DNA of 64,000 nt from Nymphalis io (taxonomy: Eukaryota; Arthropoda; Insecta; Lepidoptera; Nymphalidae), in the NCBI RefSeq assembly GCF_905147045.1, contig NC_065888.1, positions 14,699,001 to 14,763,000 on the forward strand, given 5' to 3'. Shown here piece after piece: positions 49,243 through 56,497 of this stretch. Below the pieces are notes generated by a model. It did not search any database, had not been told where the DNA came from, and worked only from the letters and a program-made list of their open reading frames with translations. Position 1 is the first letter of the stretch; every line of letters begins with the position of its first letter. The position numbers and the translations under genes are program-made.

Positions 49243-49548
49243 AGCTTCTAACCACTGATCTTTGTTTATTATATTAATTTAGTTACTATATAACACTGAG
49301 TGGTACTTGAGGTGATGAAAACGTCCTTGAAAAAAATTTAAGTGTAATATTCACCCCCGGCCCCAGCTGGGTGAACACGAGCTCCGTGGTGGGGGGGGCG
49401 GGCGCGCGCGCGGGCCGCGGCCGCGCGCACGTGCACGGCGTGGCGCAGTCGTACCGCGCCTTCCAGCGCAGCGAGGGCGGCCTGCTGCGCGAGCTGAAGG
49501 ACTGCCGCCACGACACCAGCCGCGTGCACCTCGTCTGCAACAACTACG
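19168..49548 (+). CDS. Corin-like type II transmembrane protease gene, 3' part outside window
   Basis: Nine exons joined by GT-AG introns with compatible phases give at least 675 residues in the order: proline-rich cytoplasmic tail, transmembrane anchor, Frizzled CRD, two LDLa repeats, SRCR domain. In animals this order belongs to Corin-type serine proteases of the cell surface, whose trypsin domain follows the SRCR. Mammalian Corin activates pro-atrial natriuretic peptide; the insect substrate is unknown to me. The last exon ends in phase 1 at a donor, so the gene continues. I searched by eye from 49549 to 64000 for the continuation and for trypsin signatures and found none, so the protease exons should lie downstream. 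The first exon seen starts with one base of a split codon, so an upstream exon exists or that exon is partly untranslated. Introns of 11.3 and 11.6 kb hold many transposons; the distal extracellular exons are tightly clustered. Confidence 0.85.
19588..19895 (+). repeat. SINE S1, full length
   Basis: Complete tRNA-like head (gccgagatggcctagtggtt) through 'caggctgttgctgct'. It lies in the intron between the first two recognised exons, sense to the gene. Confidence 0.9.
20398..21054 (+). CDS. Corin-like gene, proline-rich exon
   Basis: 657 bases, phase 0 at both ends, acceptor gtttgttacag and donor AGG|gtaagt. The 219 residues open with a strongly proline-rich half containing several PxxP strings, including basic ones suited to SH3 binding (PPRPVP, PVPRRPPQ, PPAPPRR). 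The second half is Ser/Thr/Asn-rich with a short charged helix-like piece (KIARGLLLKEQQEKE). As it precedes the transmembrane exon it should be cytosolic. A proline-rich frame of this length with clean splice sites is very unlikely by chance. Confidence 0.85.
21986..22131 (-). repeat. S2 repeat, internally deleted
   Basis: The landmarks 'cccttgtgcct', 'ctggctcactcaccc' and 'cttgcacaaagct' are present, but the segment holding 'gatgagtgggtgg' is missing. Confidence 0.65.
23480..23585 (+). repeat. Dispersed repeat R6, copy 2
   Basis: It shares 'cattcaataagtaagtgtaa' and the following 'cttctat' with the copy at 34105-34215. Confidence 0.5.
24601..24735 (+). repeat. SINE S1, 3' half
   Basis: It begins inside the body near 'tgtattctaccaac' and ends at 'caggctgttactgtactgta'; the tRNA-like head is missing. 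Confidence 0.8.
24896..24926. repeat. Short inverted repeat with CRE-like half sites
   Basis: Arms 24896-24905 (ggcatgacgt) and 24917-24926 (acgtcatgcc) are perfect over 10 bp with an 11-bp spacer. They create TGACGT and ACGTCA, half sites of bZIP factors. It lies in a GC-richer patch of the intron. Function is not shown. Confidence 0.5.
26507..26560. repeat. 23-bp inverted repeat (hairpin)
   Basis: Arms 26507-26529 and 26538-26560 pair with one mismatch around an 8-bp loop, and partial pairing continues outward (tcaat / attga). It may be a small foldback element remnant. Confidence 0.75.
26645..26910 (-). repeat. S2 repeat, full length
   Basis: Poly-T plus 'tatagaat' on the left and 'gcacaaagctctcccaccag' on the right, with all internal blocks in order. 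Confidence 0.8.
29062..29220 (-). mobile_element. 3' scrap of the 53.6-kb LINE family
   Basis: The segment 'ctactccacctgatggtaag' followed by 'ggccagtacagtcgggaa' matches 53660-53790 in the same orientation, with substitutions and a different A-rich end. It is a severely 5'-truncated copy. Confidence 0.8.
29721..30013 (-). repeat. SINE S1, full length
   Basis: From 'acctgtgaatgtcccactg' to 'gggccatctcag', with the tRNA-like head at the right end. Antisense to the host gene. Confidence 0.85.
30170..30231 (-). repeat. SINE S1, 3'-end scrap
   Basis: Only 'aacagcctgtgaatgtccca' to 'ttgaggagaagg' remains, about 160 bp beyond the previous S1 copy in the same orientation. Confidence 0.75.
30741..30920 (+). 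repeat. SINE S1, strongly diverged
   Basis: Recognisable by 'cactgaattttcatg', 'acatcgtga', 'cacatgtgta' and 'cgcattggag'. It carries an inserted small foldback (caacaagc / gcttgttg). Confidence 0.6.
31801..31940 (+). repeat. Dispersed repeat R7, copy 1
   Basis: It matches 42585-42722 in inverse orientation: 'aggcctggtgtctt', 'ttgcaagca', 'tgtcaatttgtaaac' and 'tgaagaaataaataa'. The A/T-rich simple tail suggests the 3' end of a retroelement. Confidence 0.65.
32308..32448 (+). CDS. Corin-like gene, transmembrane exon
   Basis: 141 bases, phase 0 at both ends, acceptor tttttcttttag and donor CAG|gtaaga. The 47 residues have a basic N-terminal part (HKFRL) followed by a hydrophobic run of about 21 residues (LALNAVALLAITGALFAYF). 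Positive charge before the helix and no cleavage site fit a type II signal anchor, placing everything downstream outside the cell. Confidence 0.85.
33169..33421 (+). repeat. S2 repeat, diverged
   Basis: The order of S2 blocks is kept ('gagccagt', 'acatcttagttcccaaggtt', 'ggtgcattg', 'accatttcccatcagg') with a short A-rich end. Confidence 0.75.
33758..34016 (-). repeat. SINE S3, full length
   Basis: On its own strand it starts with a tRNA-like head ('ggcgtggttggtagatactt', B-box-like 'gggttcgattccca') and continues through 'aggacagata' and 'ccatagcacaag' to 'gtcccaaggatatta'. The other copies are at 36723 and 49800. Confidence 0.85.
34105..34215 (+). repeat. Dispersed repeat R6, copy 3
   Basis: It shares 'cattcaataagtaagtgtaa' with 23480-23585 and is preceded by 'tttcttccaccggttct'. 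Confidence 0.5.
34567..34840 (+). repeat. SINE S1, deletion in the tRNA-like head
   Basis: After 'gccgaga' most of the head is missing, and the copy resumes at 'cctgggcaagcaccactg'. The body and the 'gtgggacattcacaggc' end are intact. Confidence 0.8.
35626..35898 (+). repeat. SINE S1, internal 3' deletion
   Basis: The head is complete (gccgagatggcccagtggta). About 35 bp with the 'gggagaggaggcctt' segment are missing between 'cttctcctcaaa' and 'acattcacaagctg'. Confidence 0.85.
36723..36994 (+). repeat. SINE S3, full length
   Basis: tRNA-like head 'gagccggttggcgtggttgg' with B-box-like 'ggttcgattccc'. It ends in a (TTA)n tail. Confidence 0.85.
38317..38493 (-). repeat. S4 repeat, 3' part, diverged
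   Basis: On its own strand it includes 'agattgccgtcccgtggg', 'gagagtgcacctgtg' and 'gtcctgcgcagtt', and ends near 'atcgctctggag'. The head is missing. Confidence 0.65.
38828..39123 (-). repeat. S2 repeat, full length, well preserved
   Basis: Poly-T (38828-38839) plus 'tatagaataggaaggcggac' to 'aaagccctaccaccagtaag'. It is nearly identical to the copy at 11901-12197. Confidence 0.85.
40168..42557 (+). mobile_element. RTE-like retrotransposon, copy 2, internally deleted
   Basis: It starts at the same 5' position as copy 1 (tgccgtggagta). Part of the endonuclease N-terminus is deleted: 'gaccaa' joins to 'ggtaacttact' at a GGTA microhomology near 40380. The central RT, including FADD, is deleted at 42206-42226 with filler bases. 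The copy stops at 42557 within the C-terminal coding region, without the GATT tail. Confidence 0.88.
40257..42500 (+). pseudogene. Broken RTE endonuclease-reverse transcriptase
   Basis: The endonuclease part keeps GDFNAKVG and TGSDHRLV and includes the NEIDFIISNIRH segment that copy 1 has lost. In-frame TGA at 41223 (after LMRK) and TGA at 42170 (in the RQGD motif) interrupt it, and a one-base deletion near 42086 shifts the frame after WRYIEV. The deletion at 42206-42226 removes the catalytic FADD, so this copy is dead. Together the two copies show the ancestral domain layout. Confidence 0.87.
42585..42722 (-). repeat. Dispersed repeat R7, copy 2
   Basis: Inverse match of 31801-31940 ('gtttacaaattgacatataa', 'gacaccaggcct'). 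It lies directly after the truncated RTE copy 2. Confidence 0.65.
42790..42865 (-). repeat. tRNA-like SINE head fragment
   Basis: On the - strand it has an A-box-like 'tgatctagtgattagctt' and B-box-like 'gggttcaatcc' in tRNA spacing. It does not fold into a convincing cloverleaf by eye and lacks a matching acceptor stem, so it is not a tRNA gene. Confidence 0.5.
43620..43946 (+). repeat. S4 repeat, near full length, diverged
   Basis: Head-like start ('ggatgtaaggccgcag') and body with 'ttctcggtagcagcc', 'ccatcccgtcggatcatgag' and 'tgtcccgcgcagttggct', ending 'gatctggagaatatta'. Confidence 0.75.
44072..44266 (+). CDS. Corin-like gene, Frizzled domain exon 1
   Basis: 195 bases, phase 0 at both ends, acceptor tttgttctag and donor CAG|gtacgt. 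It encodes a Pro-rich stalk followed by the start of the Frizzled CRD: cysteines 1 and 2 (GVCLPV, TFC), then YNFTVFPN and GHFGQRDAQQ, which match the conserved YN-T-FPN and GH--Q--A pattern. YNFT is also a possible N-glycosylation site. Confidence 0.92.
44693..44965 (+). repeat. SINE S1, strongly diverged, with foldback
   Basis: The head ('ggcttagtacctagttattg') and body ('cactgaattttcaagtgctt', 'acatgtgtat') are recognisable. The 3' half is replaced by an inverted repeat (listed separately). Confidence 0.65.
44885..44949. repeat. 30-bp inverted repeat inside SINE
   Basis: Arms 44885-44914 and 44920-44949 pair with two mismatches around a 5-bp loop. The hairpin sits where S1 normally has its 'accaacccgcattggagcag' section. 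Confidence 0.85.
46131..46298 (-). repeat. SINE S1, 3' half
   Basis: From 'aacagcctatgaatatccca' to 'gacacatgcaggttt'. It includes a small foldback (ctgggtt / agcccag) near the 3' end. Confidence 0.8.
46566..46850 (+). repeat. S2 repeat, diverged
   Basis: Starts 'ggctttgtgcaag' and ends 'cctattataaaaaag', with several substitutions and a small insertion ('gatgctcgg'). Confidence 0.75.
47803..47935 (+). CDS. Corin-like gene, Frizzled domain exon 2
   Basis: Acceptor tttcttccacag, donor CAAG|gtaata, entering in phase 0 and leaving in phase 1. It encodes DLEIYDAVVDVRCYELTALF and on to CRSLCQ, with Frizzled cysteines 3-7. The open frame extending upstream to 47650 is intron read-through and not part of the exon. 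Confidence 0.92.
48160..48312 (+). CDS. Corin-like gene, Frizzled domain exon 3
   Basis: Phase 1 to phase 1, acceptor taataatgcag, donor CCAG|gtagga. It encodes ETMRRCGFFLEVFGLSMPDY and then LQC and DVC, i.e. Frizzled cysteines 8-10, completing the ten-cysteine domain. A short linker follows before the LDLa exon. Confidence 0.9.
48491..48709 (+). CDS. Corin-like gene, two LDLa repeats
   Basis: Phase 1 to phase 1, acceptor tttgtccaacag, donor TGTT|gtgagt. Repeat 1 has six cysteines and the calcium-site pattern DGHVDCADRSDE; repeat 2 has six cysteines and DGKVDCPWGQDE. Both repeats are complete and should bind calcium. Symmetric phase-1 LDLa exons are typical of shuffled modules. Confidence 0.94.
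48888..49029 (+). CDS. Corin-like gene, SRCR domain exon 1
   Basis: Phase 1 to phase 2, acceptor gatctgtcgcag (weak pyrimidine tract), donor TC|gtgagt. It encodes LRLSDANGDIGSGELQVYRA and WFPACIS...AVKLCSMLGYS, the first half of a scavenger-receptor domain (VRL...G..G.L.V, W...C, A...C..LGY). Confidence 0.88.
49175..49240. repeat. (TA)n microsatellite
   Basis: About 33 uninterrupted TA units in the intron between the two SRCR exons; probably length-polymorphic. Confidence 0.97.
49367..49548 (+). CDS. Corin-like gene, SRCR domain exon 2
   Basis: Acceptor cccccggccccag, entering in phase 2. The preferred donor is TACG|gtcggt, leaving in phase 1; a second GT follows six bases later (TCG|gtaccc). 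It encodes SWVNTSSVV, a Gly/Ala/Arg stretch (GGAGARAGRGRA), and then ELKDC and RVHLVCNNY, the conserved SRCR end that normally continues as CG in the next exon. The exon is far more GC-rich than its surroundings. Confidence 0.88.
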
Positions 49549-49799
49549 GTCGGTACCCTTAAAACCTTACGTTAACTCGTTACACGAAACGACTATGGCT
49601 TCACTTAAAATTTAATTTGCTCGCAATTGCCTTATTGTTGCACATCCTACATCCTATTCTTGAAAAGGATCCTGTGTAATCCGGAAAAGAGCACTCCAAC
49701 GTTATTAAGTAGGTGATGTTTTATTAATGTTCACGAGAGTGAGAAGGGAAGGGTCGCCGCCTGACCATACTTTGAACTGTGTTTTTGTTTAGTTATATT

Positions 49800-50074
49800 T
49801 GACGGGCCGGTCGGCGTGGTTGGTAGATACTTGCCCTTCACGCCGAAGGTTGTGGGTTCGATTCCCACCCAGGACAGACATGTGTGTACATGAACATGTT
49901 TGTATGTCTTGAGTCTGGGTGCAATTATCTATATAAGTATGTATTTACAAAATAAAAGTAGTATATGTAGTACATCAGCTGTCTGACTTCCATAGTACAA
50001 GTTCTGCTTAGTATAGAATCTGATGGCCGTGTGTGAATAACATCCCAGGGTATTAATTATATTATTATTATATT
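49800..50074 (+). repeat. SINE S3, full length
   Basis: tRNA-like head 'gacgggccggtcggcgtggt' with B-box-like 'gggttcgattccca'. It ends in a (TTA)n tail, about 250 bp after the SRCR exon. Confidence 0.85.
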
Positions 50075-50619
50075 GGAACAGACTAATAACAAGTCAGGAC
50101 TTTTCATTGTCTTACCATGTTTTTAACCAAATCGTAATAAAATATAATTAATAACTTCTTGTTTAATTAATATATACATACTTTTTAGATATACAAATTT
50201 TAACTACAATCCAATAATACTCAAAACAGTCAATCAAATTAAAATAGAACAATCAAAGAACTTGATAAATATTAATAAGTAACCGCTATATAAAAAAAAT
50301 GAAACTACGATTGTAGATAAAACTCTATAAGGTTTTTAATATATGTATGTTTATTCTTTAAATAAAAAATAATAGAATGAAATAATCGCTTAGCGTTAGA
50401 AATAGTTTTTTTATGGCATAATTACACGTGGTGGCTTGATCTCGATCGCGACACATACTTTTTTTTAATTATTAATTGTTCCATAGTAGATTTATTTAAA
50501 TATATATGTGTACTTGTACAATTACCAGCAAATGTTACAATAATTACACACATTATACGACTTAAGCTTATTACACTTTTACTTTTAGGTAATTACAACA
50601 TGCAATGTTATTATTGATA

Positions 50620-50683
50620 TTAAAATTCCCACTCTTGGGCAAAGGCTATCTTTTTTTGGAGATGATTTAGAGGTTATATCAGC
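50620..50683 (-). repeat. SINE S1 scrap, diverged
   Basis: 'cccactcttgggcaaaggct' and 'ttggagatgatttagag' match the S1 3' region. Only about 60 bp remain. Confidence 0.5.
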
Positions 50684-50799
50684 CAAACCCGAGGTACCCT
50701 AGACCTCGGGTTCTGGGGATTTATGAACTAACTAGACTAATTACCAAATAAAATCAAAAAAAAATTTATTCAAAGAGTCTTTTACAAGTACTTTTGGAT

Positions 50800-50875
50800 C
50801 GTTAAGCGTTACCGGTTCGGAATGTAGATTCTACCAATAAGAACCAGCAAAAAACTTAGTAGTTACTCTTCTTTA
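50800..50875 (+). repeat. Dispersed repeat R5, copy 2
   Basis: It shares 'ttaccggttcggaatgtaga' and 'gtagttact' with 478-548. Confidence 0.5.
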
Positions 50876-51984
50876 TATTTTACAAATATACAAATTTGTA
50901 TTAATTACGTACACTTAATTCCTGCACGAGATCCAGCAATCATTCAATCCACGCATTTTTATCAGACATATATTCAATAACAGAGTAATAGGCTTATCAT
51001 CTTGACCAGAACATGAGAATATTATTAAACAGATGCAAGTTACCTTAAGACTTATTTAACTCGAAATATAACGAAAGCTAGAGTGATTCGGTATTTAATA
51101 GCTTTGCTCGCTCCATCGCCGACTACATTCTAACTTAACAGTCGAGATTGCGGTCAAGAGAAAGAGACGGAAAAACTACGAATTCAATTTTAAAATCGAC
51201 TCAATCGTACCCCAAATCGTATTATTTATTTAACAAACTTGATTTATTTCAGCAGTATTAAACAAATTTGTCACATAACAGTATAGTATAGGGAAGCTTA
51301 AATGGTCGACCATAATGCATGCGCAGCTGGCTTAATCGGATTGCAAGCGCGCGCTCAACCAACCGCGACTGTTTTGATTCACACATATGACTTCGCACGG
51401 AAATATTTCAAGAGATAGAATATATTATAAATCAAAAATTATTTTATTCCAATTCCTTTATTTAATATAACTGCTTCGCTTATTTAAATAATAGAAATTG
51501 CATGACATGAGATGAAATGGTGCAATAAAATTCTCCAAACAATTACATTTGAACTAATTATTACTGTAACTAATATATTAATAAATCATGAATACAATAT
51601 TGAATAAATTAATAGCTTATTTATTGAGAAAGGCTATATAATAATATATATGAAGAGAAAGATATACAATATCAAAATACGGTCCGCGGGAGATCTAAAT
51701 ACGTTTAACGAGATTAAAACCGCGCGGGTCAGCTAGTTTTAAAATATTTATTTGTGAAATAATAAAACTAAACGATGGCATTACTCTGTAGCGGTTAATT
51801 AAACTCTTTATAGCACTCGGCTAAGCCGACCGCGCACTACGTTGCCCTCGATATGATTTCCATTATATTCAATTATTTTATCTATGAAAAGTTTTATCCA
51901 ATGATATTCTACACAGTTTCAATAAAAGTTACTAAATATTCCATTGCTGCGCAAAGCGAAGCTGGATTGTATAAAATAAAATAA

Positions 51985-52076
51985 CTGGCCTACTCTCCTT
52001 TTGAGGAAATGTTTAGAGCGTTTTCCACCACTTGATCTAATGTAGATACATGCGCATTAAAGTTTCATCTAATTAT
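51985..52076 (-). repeat. SINE S1 scrap, strongly diverged
   Basis: 'ggcctactctccttttgagg', 'tttccaccac' and 'agatacatgc' occur in S1 order, with many changes. Confidence 0.5.
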
Positions 52077-52767
52077 ATTCTGTTTCGTTATTAAAATCCA
52101 TGTATTTTAATATATAGATTGGAGATATTTATGGAACTCTCGGAAAAGTCGAGTTCAATGACCTCGCCATTCCTGTTTCGTAGTTTTTTTTATTAAAACT
52201 GAGCGAAGCACGCAGGAATGTTTACAAATTATGTGAGCCTCAGTTTACACTCGGTTTTATTTTAAACTGAGCACATTCCTCTCGTTTTATTGCGGGATGA
52301 AAAAATTTGAAAGTTAGTGAAAATGCGCCATTGTTTTCGTTTTCCGGATTTGTATTGACGGGAGAAATAGCTTTGAGTTTTTAATAGTAAAAAATGTTTC
52401 CCGTTATAAATCAAGTCGTGCTACTTTGTTAGAAGTTATACAAACATTTTTATTCAACTGATTTTATATAATTTTTTCATTGCTTCAAAGTTTAAGCTAA
52501 ACTTAAGCACCCCTTATTTTATGTATTACAATAGGACTTTAAACGCGTTTTACCTTTTTCGTTCGACGTTTCAACAGAAACTGTACTTATAACTACAAAT
52601 TTTAAGGTGTATCTTGTTTTTATTTCTCTAAATGCGTTTTTTTCACAAACTTGAATTTTTATCTTAATTCACTTTATTCTGAACCGTAATATATTCTGCA
52701 ACAGAGTTTAAAAATTAATTTACATAAATGTATACTCGTAGTTACTATTTTAACTAATATTTTGGGT

Positions 52768-52918
52768 TTAAACCCAAAAAGCATCTCGTGATTGGCGGTG
52801 AACGAAAACATCGTATTGTCCAACCCGCATTGGAGCAGCGTGGTGAAGTAAATTTCAAACCTTTTCCTCGAAAAGGAGAAGAGACAATGAGACATTCACA
52901 GGCTGTTACTTTACTACT
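52768..52918 (+). repeat. SINE S1, internally deleted
   Basis: 'gcatctcgtgattggcggtg', 'aacatcgt', 'caacccgcattggagcagcg' and 'acattcacaggctgttact' remain; the block between 'atcgt' and 'ccaaccc' is mostly lost. Confidence 0.75.
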
Positions 52919-53401
52919 TTAAATTTAGGTATAGCTTATGTTTCATTGTAAATGAAACGCTCGCTTTATGTGAGAAATAAATTCTTTAAACCTAATTATA
53001 TTGAATAATATCTATCTACATTAAACAAAATATAAATAAACAAACAAACAAAATAATAATATAATAATAACATATAAATTAAAGAATAATAATAACCGCG
53101 TGTCCCAAAACGGATCTTTTATGAGAGAAAGCTAAACACAATAAGCCATAATTAATTTCGAATCCCTAAGGAAAACAGGCCGACTCGACAACACTGATGA
53201 AAACAGTCAATCAACGCTTTATCAAATAAACAAAATGAGCAAACATTGCCTTTATTTACTCACATGTTTCGGGTGAGCACGTAGGTAACGTGTTCTGTCA
53301 CGTTATAACAGGTAAGATATTTCTATACACAAGTCAAGTGCGAAATTCTCTTGAAGCATGATTGTGTGTTTATTGTATATTCGCTAAACACACACACACA
53401 A

Positions 53402-53592
53402 CCCTACTTGGTGATAGGGCTTTGCAAGGTCTCGGTAAGTACCACCCACTCATTAAATATTGTACCGCCAAATAGCAATACTCAATAATGCTGTGTTCCG
53501 ATTGAAAGGGTGAGTGAACCAGTGAAACTTGGCAAAAAGAACATATCATTGTTCCCAAGGATAGTGACGCATTGGCGATGATGTCCACCTGA
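53402..53592 (+). repeat. S2 repeat, partial
   Basis: It starts 'ttggtgatagggctttgcaa', continues to the 'gttcccaaggatagtgacgc' block and stops near 'gtccacctgacgg', without the A-rich tail. Confidence 0.7.
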
Positions 53593-53631
53593 CGGATCTC
53601 GATCTTTGATCTTATGAATACTATGTGTATT

Positions 53632-55540
53632 TTTTTATTTTTTTTTATATGCCCCGGGATGGCAAATGACTCTACTCCACCTGATGGTAAGTGGTAGTAG
53701 AGTCCAAACGCGACGACGGCCAGTACAGTCGGGAAGAATGTTCTGTACTAGCCGTCCCCGCCTTGCCGGCCCGCAAGATGCCTCTTCACGCTTCGTTTGA
53801 AGGAACCCGGGTTGTAAGAGGAGGGGAACACGTGAGCTGGTAAGGAATTCCATTTTTTGGTAGTGCGACAAAGAAAGGAGTTGCCAAATTTCTTTGTGCG
53901 CGATGGAATTGATGTCACAGTTAGGCGGTGACATCGAGAACCAGCTCGCGTGGACTTAAGAAGGAAGGGGGAAGCAGGAATTAGAGATAATAATTCCTCA
54001 GAGCACTCGCCGTGATACAGTCGATAGAAAGCGCTCAGTTCTGCTATCTCGCGACGCAATTGTAAAGGTTCAAGGGTGTGTGTGACCTTTTCGTCGCCAA
54101 TAATGCGTACTGCACGTCGCTGCAACCGGTCCAAGGCCTCCAGTAGGTACTTAGCGGAGCCATACCAAAGGTTCGAGCAATATTCAACGCAAGACCGTAC
54201 CTGTGTTTTGTATAACAGGCACAGTTGTTGTGGCGTGAAAAAACGTCGCACCTTGTTCAGAACTCCGAGTTTCCGTGAAGCTGTTTTTATAATAGCCTCG
54301 ATGTAATCCCTTGGACTAAGGTCGCAGCGAACGTCCATCCCCAGCATGGCGATTTTGCTTTGTATCATCAGCGGTGTGCCACAGAGGGAGGGATGAGGGT
54401 AAAATGGTGACTTTTTCGCTGTGAGAGCGCATACCTGTGTTTTCTTGGCATTAAACTCAACAAGATTATCAGAACCCCATTTGGCGATGAGCTCTAACGT
54501 CCTATCGAGTTTAATGACAAGATTCTCCCGCCTCTCCTCAGTTTCAGCCCGCCCAGCCACTGCGCGTCCGTGGTATCCACCATGCACTGTACTATCATCT
54601 GCATAGCAATGTATGTTCCCAAGAGAGAGCATATCATTGATATGCAAAAGAAAGAGTGTGGGAGATAGCACAGATCCCTGGGGGACCCCAGCATTCACTA
54701 CATAGAATTGTGAAACGCAACCATCAAGTAAAACACGAAGGCTACGCTTGTGTAGGAAGCTGGCAATCCAGGTGCATAGCTGAGCAGGCAGACCATATGC
54801 CGGTAGCTTGGAGAGAAGACTTCTGTGCCAGACCCTGTCGAAAGCCTTGGAGATATCGAGGCTGACAGCCAACGATTCTCCATGCTTGTCGATAGCTTCA
54901 CCCCAGAGGTGTGTTACGTACGCTAGAAGATCACCTGTGGACCGTTTTGGTCGAAACTCGTACTGACGATCATTAATTAGACAGTGATCTTCTAGGTAAT
55001 GGATCAGTTGGTTGTTTAGAATCCGTTCCATCACCTTACAAAGTACTGAGGTGATAGCTATTGGTCGATAATTTGCCGGGTCAGACCGATCCCCTTTTTT
55101 GCGAACCGCTTGCACATTACCTCTTCTCCAAGCCTCCGGCACACATCCCAAAGAGAGAGAAAGTTGGAACAGGCGCGTTAACACAGGAGACAGCTCCGCT
55201 GCGCACTTCTTCAGCACTATGGCTGGTATTCCATCGGGACCGCTAGCTTTCCGTACATCAAGTGATTGCAGCTCCGCACGCACATCACGTTGCCTGATTT
55301 TGATGTCAGGCATCGTGTGGCCACATGAAGGTATTGTTGGTGGCAGCGCACTACAATCATCGATCACAGAGTTGTCGGCAAAGAGTTTAGCCAGGAGGTC
55401 GGCTTTCTCCTGCGGACTGTGAGCTAGCGATCCGTCCGGATTTCTGAGCGGTGGCAGCGAAGGTTGGCAGAAATTGTTTTGCACAGACTTGGTCAGACGC
55501 CAGAAGCTACGGGAGCCCCTGGGATGCGAAATAATATCGT
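53632..55540 (-). mobile_element. CR1/Jockey-like LINE, 5'-truncated, poly-A tail
   Basis: Own-strand 3' end at 53632-53650 is an A-rich run after 'ccccggggcatata'. The 5' end is cut within the polyprotein, near 55540, ahead of the RT. The same family left fragments at 29062-29220 and, as a related subfamily, 7600-8238. It is antisense to the host gene. Confidence 0.87.
53748..55484 (-). CDS. Reverse transcriptase frame of LINE (578 codons, 5'-truncated)
   Basis: An uninterrupted frame. RT motifs in order are ANYRPIAITSVLCKVMERIL, ESLAVSLDISKAFDRVWH, NAGVPQGSVLSPTLF and the catalytic YADD. The C-terminal part includes KLGVLNKVRRFFTPQQL and EYCSNLWYGSAKY. The endonuclease domain normally upstream is missing. 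In the usual Q-GFR motif the Gly reads Glu (NDRQYEFRPKRST), an unusual change for a working RT. The ATG is internal to the ancestral protein, so this is a remnant despite its open frame. Confidence 0.85.
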   Translation of the reverse strand: MQNNFCQPSLPPLRNPDGSLAHSPQEKADLLAKLFADNSVIDDCSALPPTIPSCGHTMPDIKIRQRDVRAELQSLDVRKASGPDGIPAIVLKKCAAELSPVLTRLFQLSLSLGCVPEAWRRGNVQAVRKKGDRSDPANYRPIAITSVLCKVMERILNNQLIHYLEDHCLINDRQYEFRPKRSTGDLLAYVTHLWGEAIDKHGESLAVSLDISKAFDRVWHRSLLSKLPAYGLPAQLCTWIASFLHKRSLRVLLDGCVSQFYVVNAGVPQGSVLSPTLFLLHINDMLSLGNIHCYADDSTVHGGYHGRAVAGRAETEERRENLVIKLDRTLELIAKWGSDNLVEFNAKKTQVCALTAKKSPFYPHPSLCGTPLMIQSKIAMLGMDVRCDLSPRDYIEAIIKTASRKLGVLNKVRRFFTPQQLCLLYKTQVRSCVEYCSNLWYGSAKYLLEALDRLQRRAVRIIGDEKVTHTLEPLQLRREIAELSAFYRLYHGECSEELLSLIPASPFLLKSTRAGSRCHRLTVTSIPSRTKKFGNSFLCRTTKKWNSLPAHVFPSSYNPGSFKRSVKRHLAGRQGGDG

Positions 55541-56497
55541 TAAGAAATTTGGAGATTTAATTTTTCCATTTGCAAAACTGAATACAATAAATTAAATTGT
55601 ACATACAGGTGCACAATAAATAAAAATTAATCAATTGCATCCTGATAGATGTATTATGATGAGTAATGTGTCTTAAATAATAAAGAACTAATAACATTTT
55701 TATAACAATATGATAATAATTCGCTTCGCTATGATAATTAATGTCACACTCTGAAACTAATTTTTGAAAACTTAATAATGCAACATTCACGATAAATTCG
55801 AATTGACATTAGACAAATATCCAAATACAACATTTGAGTTTTTACTTGAAATTTTTCGTTTGAATTTTTACTTTTCTCATATATTACTCTCTGACGTATA
55901 CAGATAAATCTTTGGAGTGGGCTTGGTGTTTGTTGACATTATATAGACAATGTAAATATTAATTAATGTATCCACGAAATTATATAGATAATTACTTTAT
56001 TCTCGTTTAATTAATCCTATTAGCTGATACTTTAATTCATTAATACTCTTGTCGTAAAACGTTCCCGAGGGTAAAAAATGTAAGATGTATTAATTTCGAT
56101 CAAGTAAACTTAATTAATGAACGGATCTTATTACAGTCTTTATATTTCTCTTAGAAATTTGTCAAAGTTCGGCAATAAGTCAGATTTTGCCGAGAGATGG
56201 GAGGAGAGTGGGCGTATGGAAGCATAACTTGCATAATATATCTTTTAATTGAAACGACAGCGCCCAATTAATTTCATTATCGACTTTGGGTTAACTTAAT
56301 AGTATTTATTTATACTTTATTAATAAATTAATTATATAGATGTCGAGAAATGACACAATTTTGATTTGGGATATTGTCGGATGTTATCATATTGAAAGTT
56401 GTAAACATAAATACAATAATACGTTTTTTTTAAATCATTGACTTCTTTCGTCGATTCTTCTCAGATATTTAAACAAAATGTTCATAAAAATGTTTAG

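Noticed and set aside
49800..49875. Second tRNA-like sequence (also 36723 and 33758-34016)
   Set aside because: Part of SINE S3; the same extended body follows in all copies.
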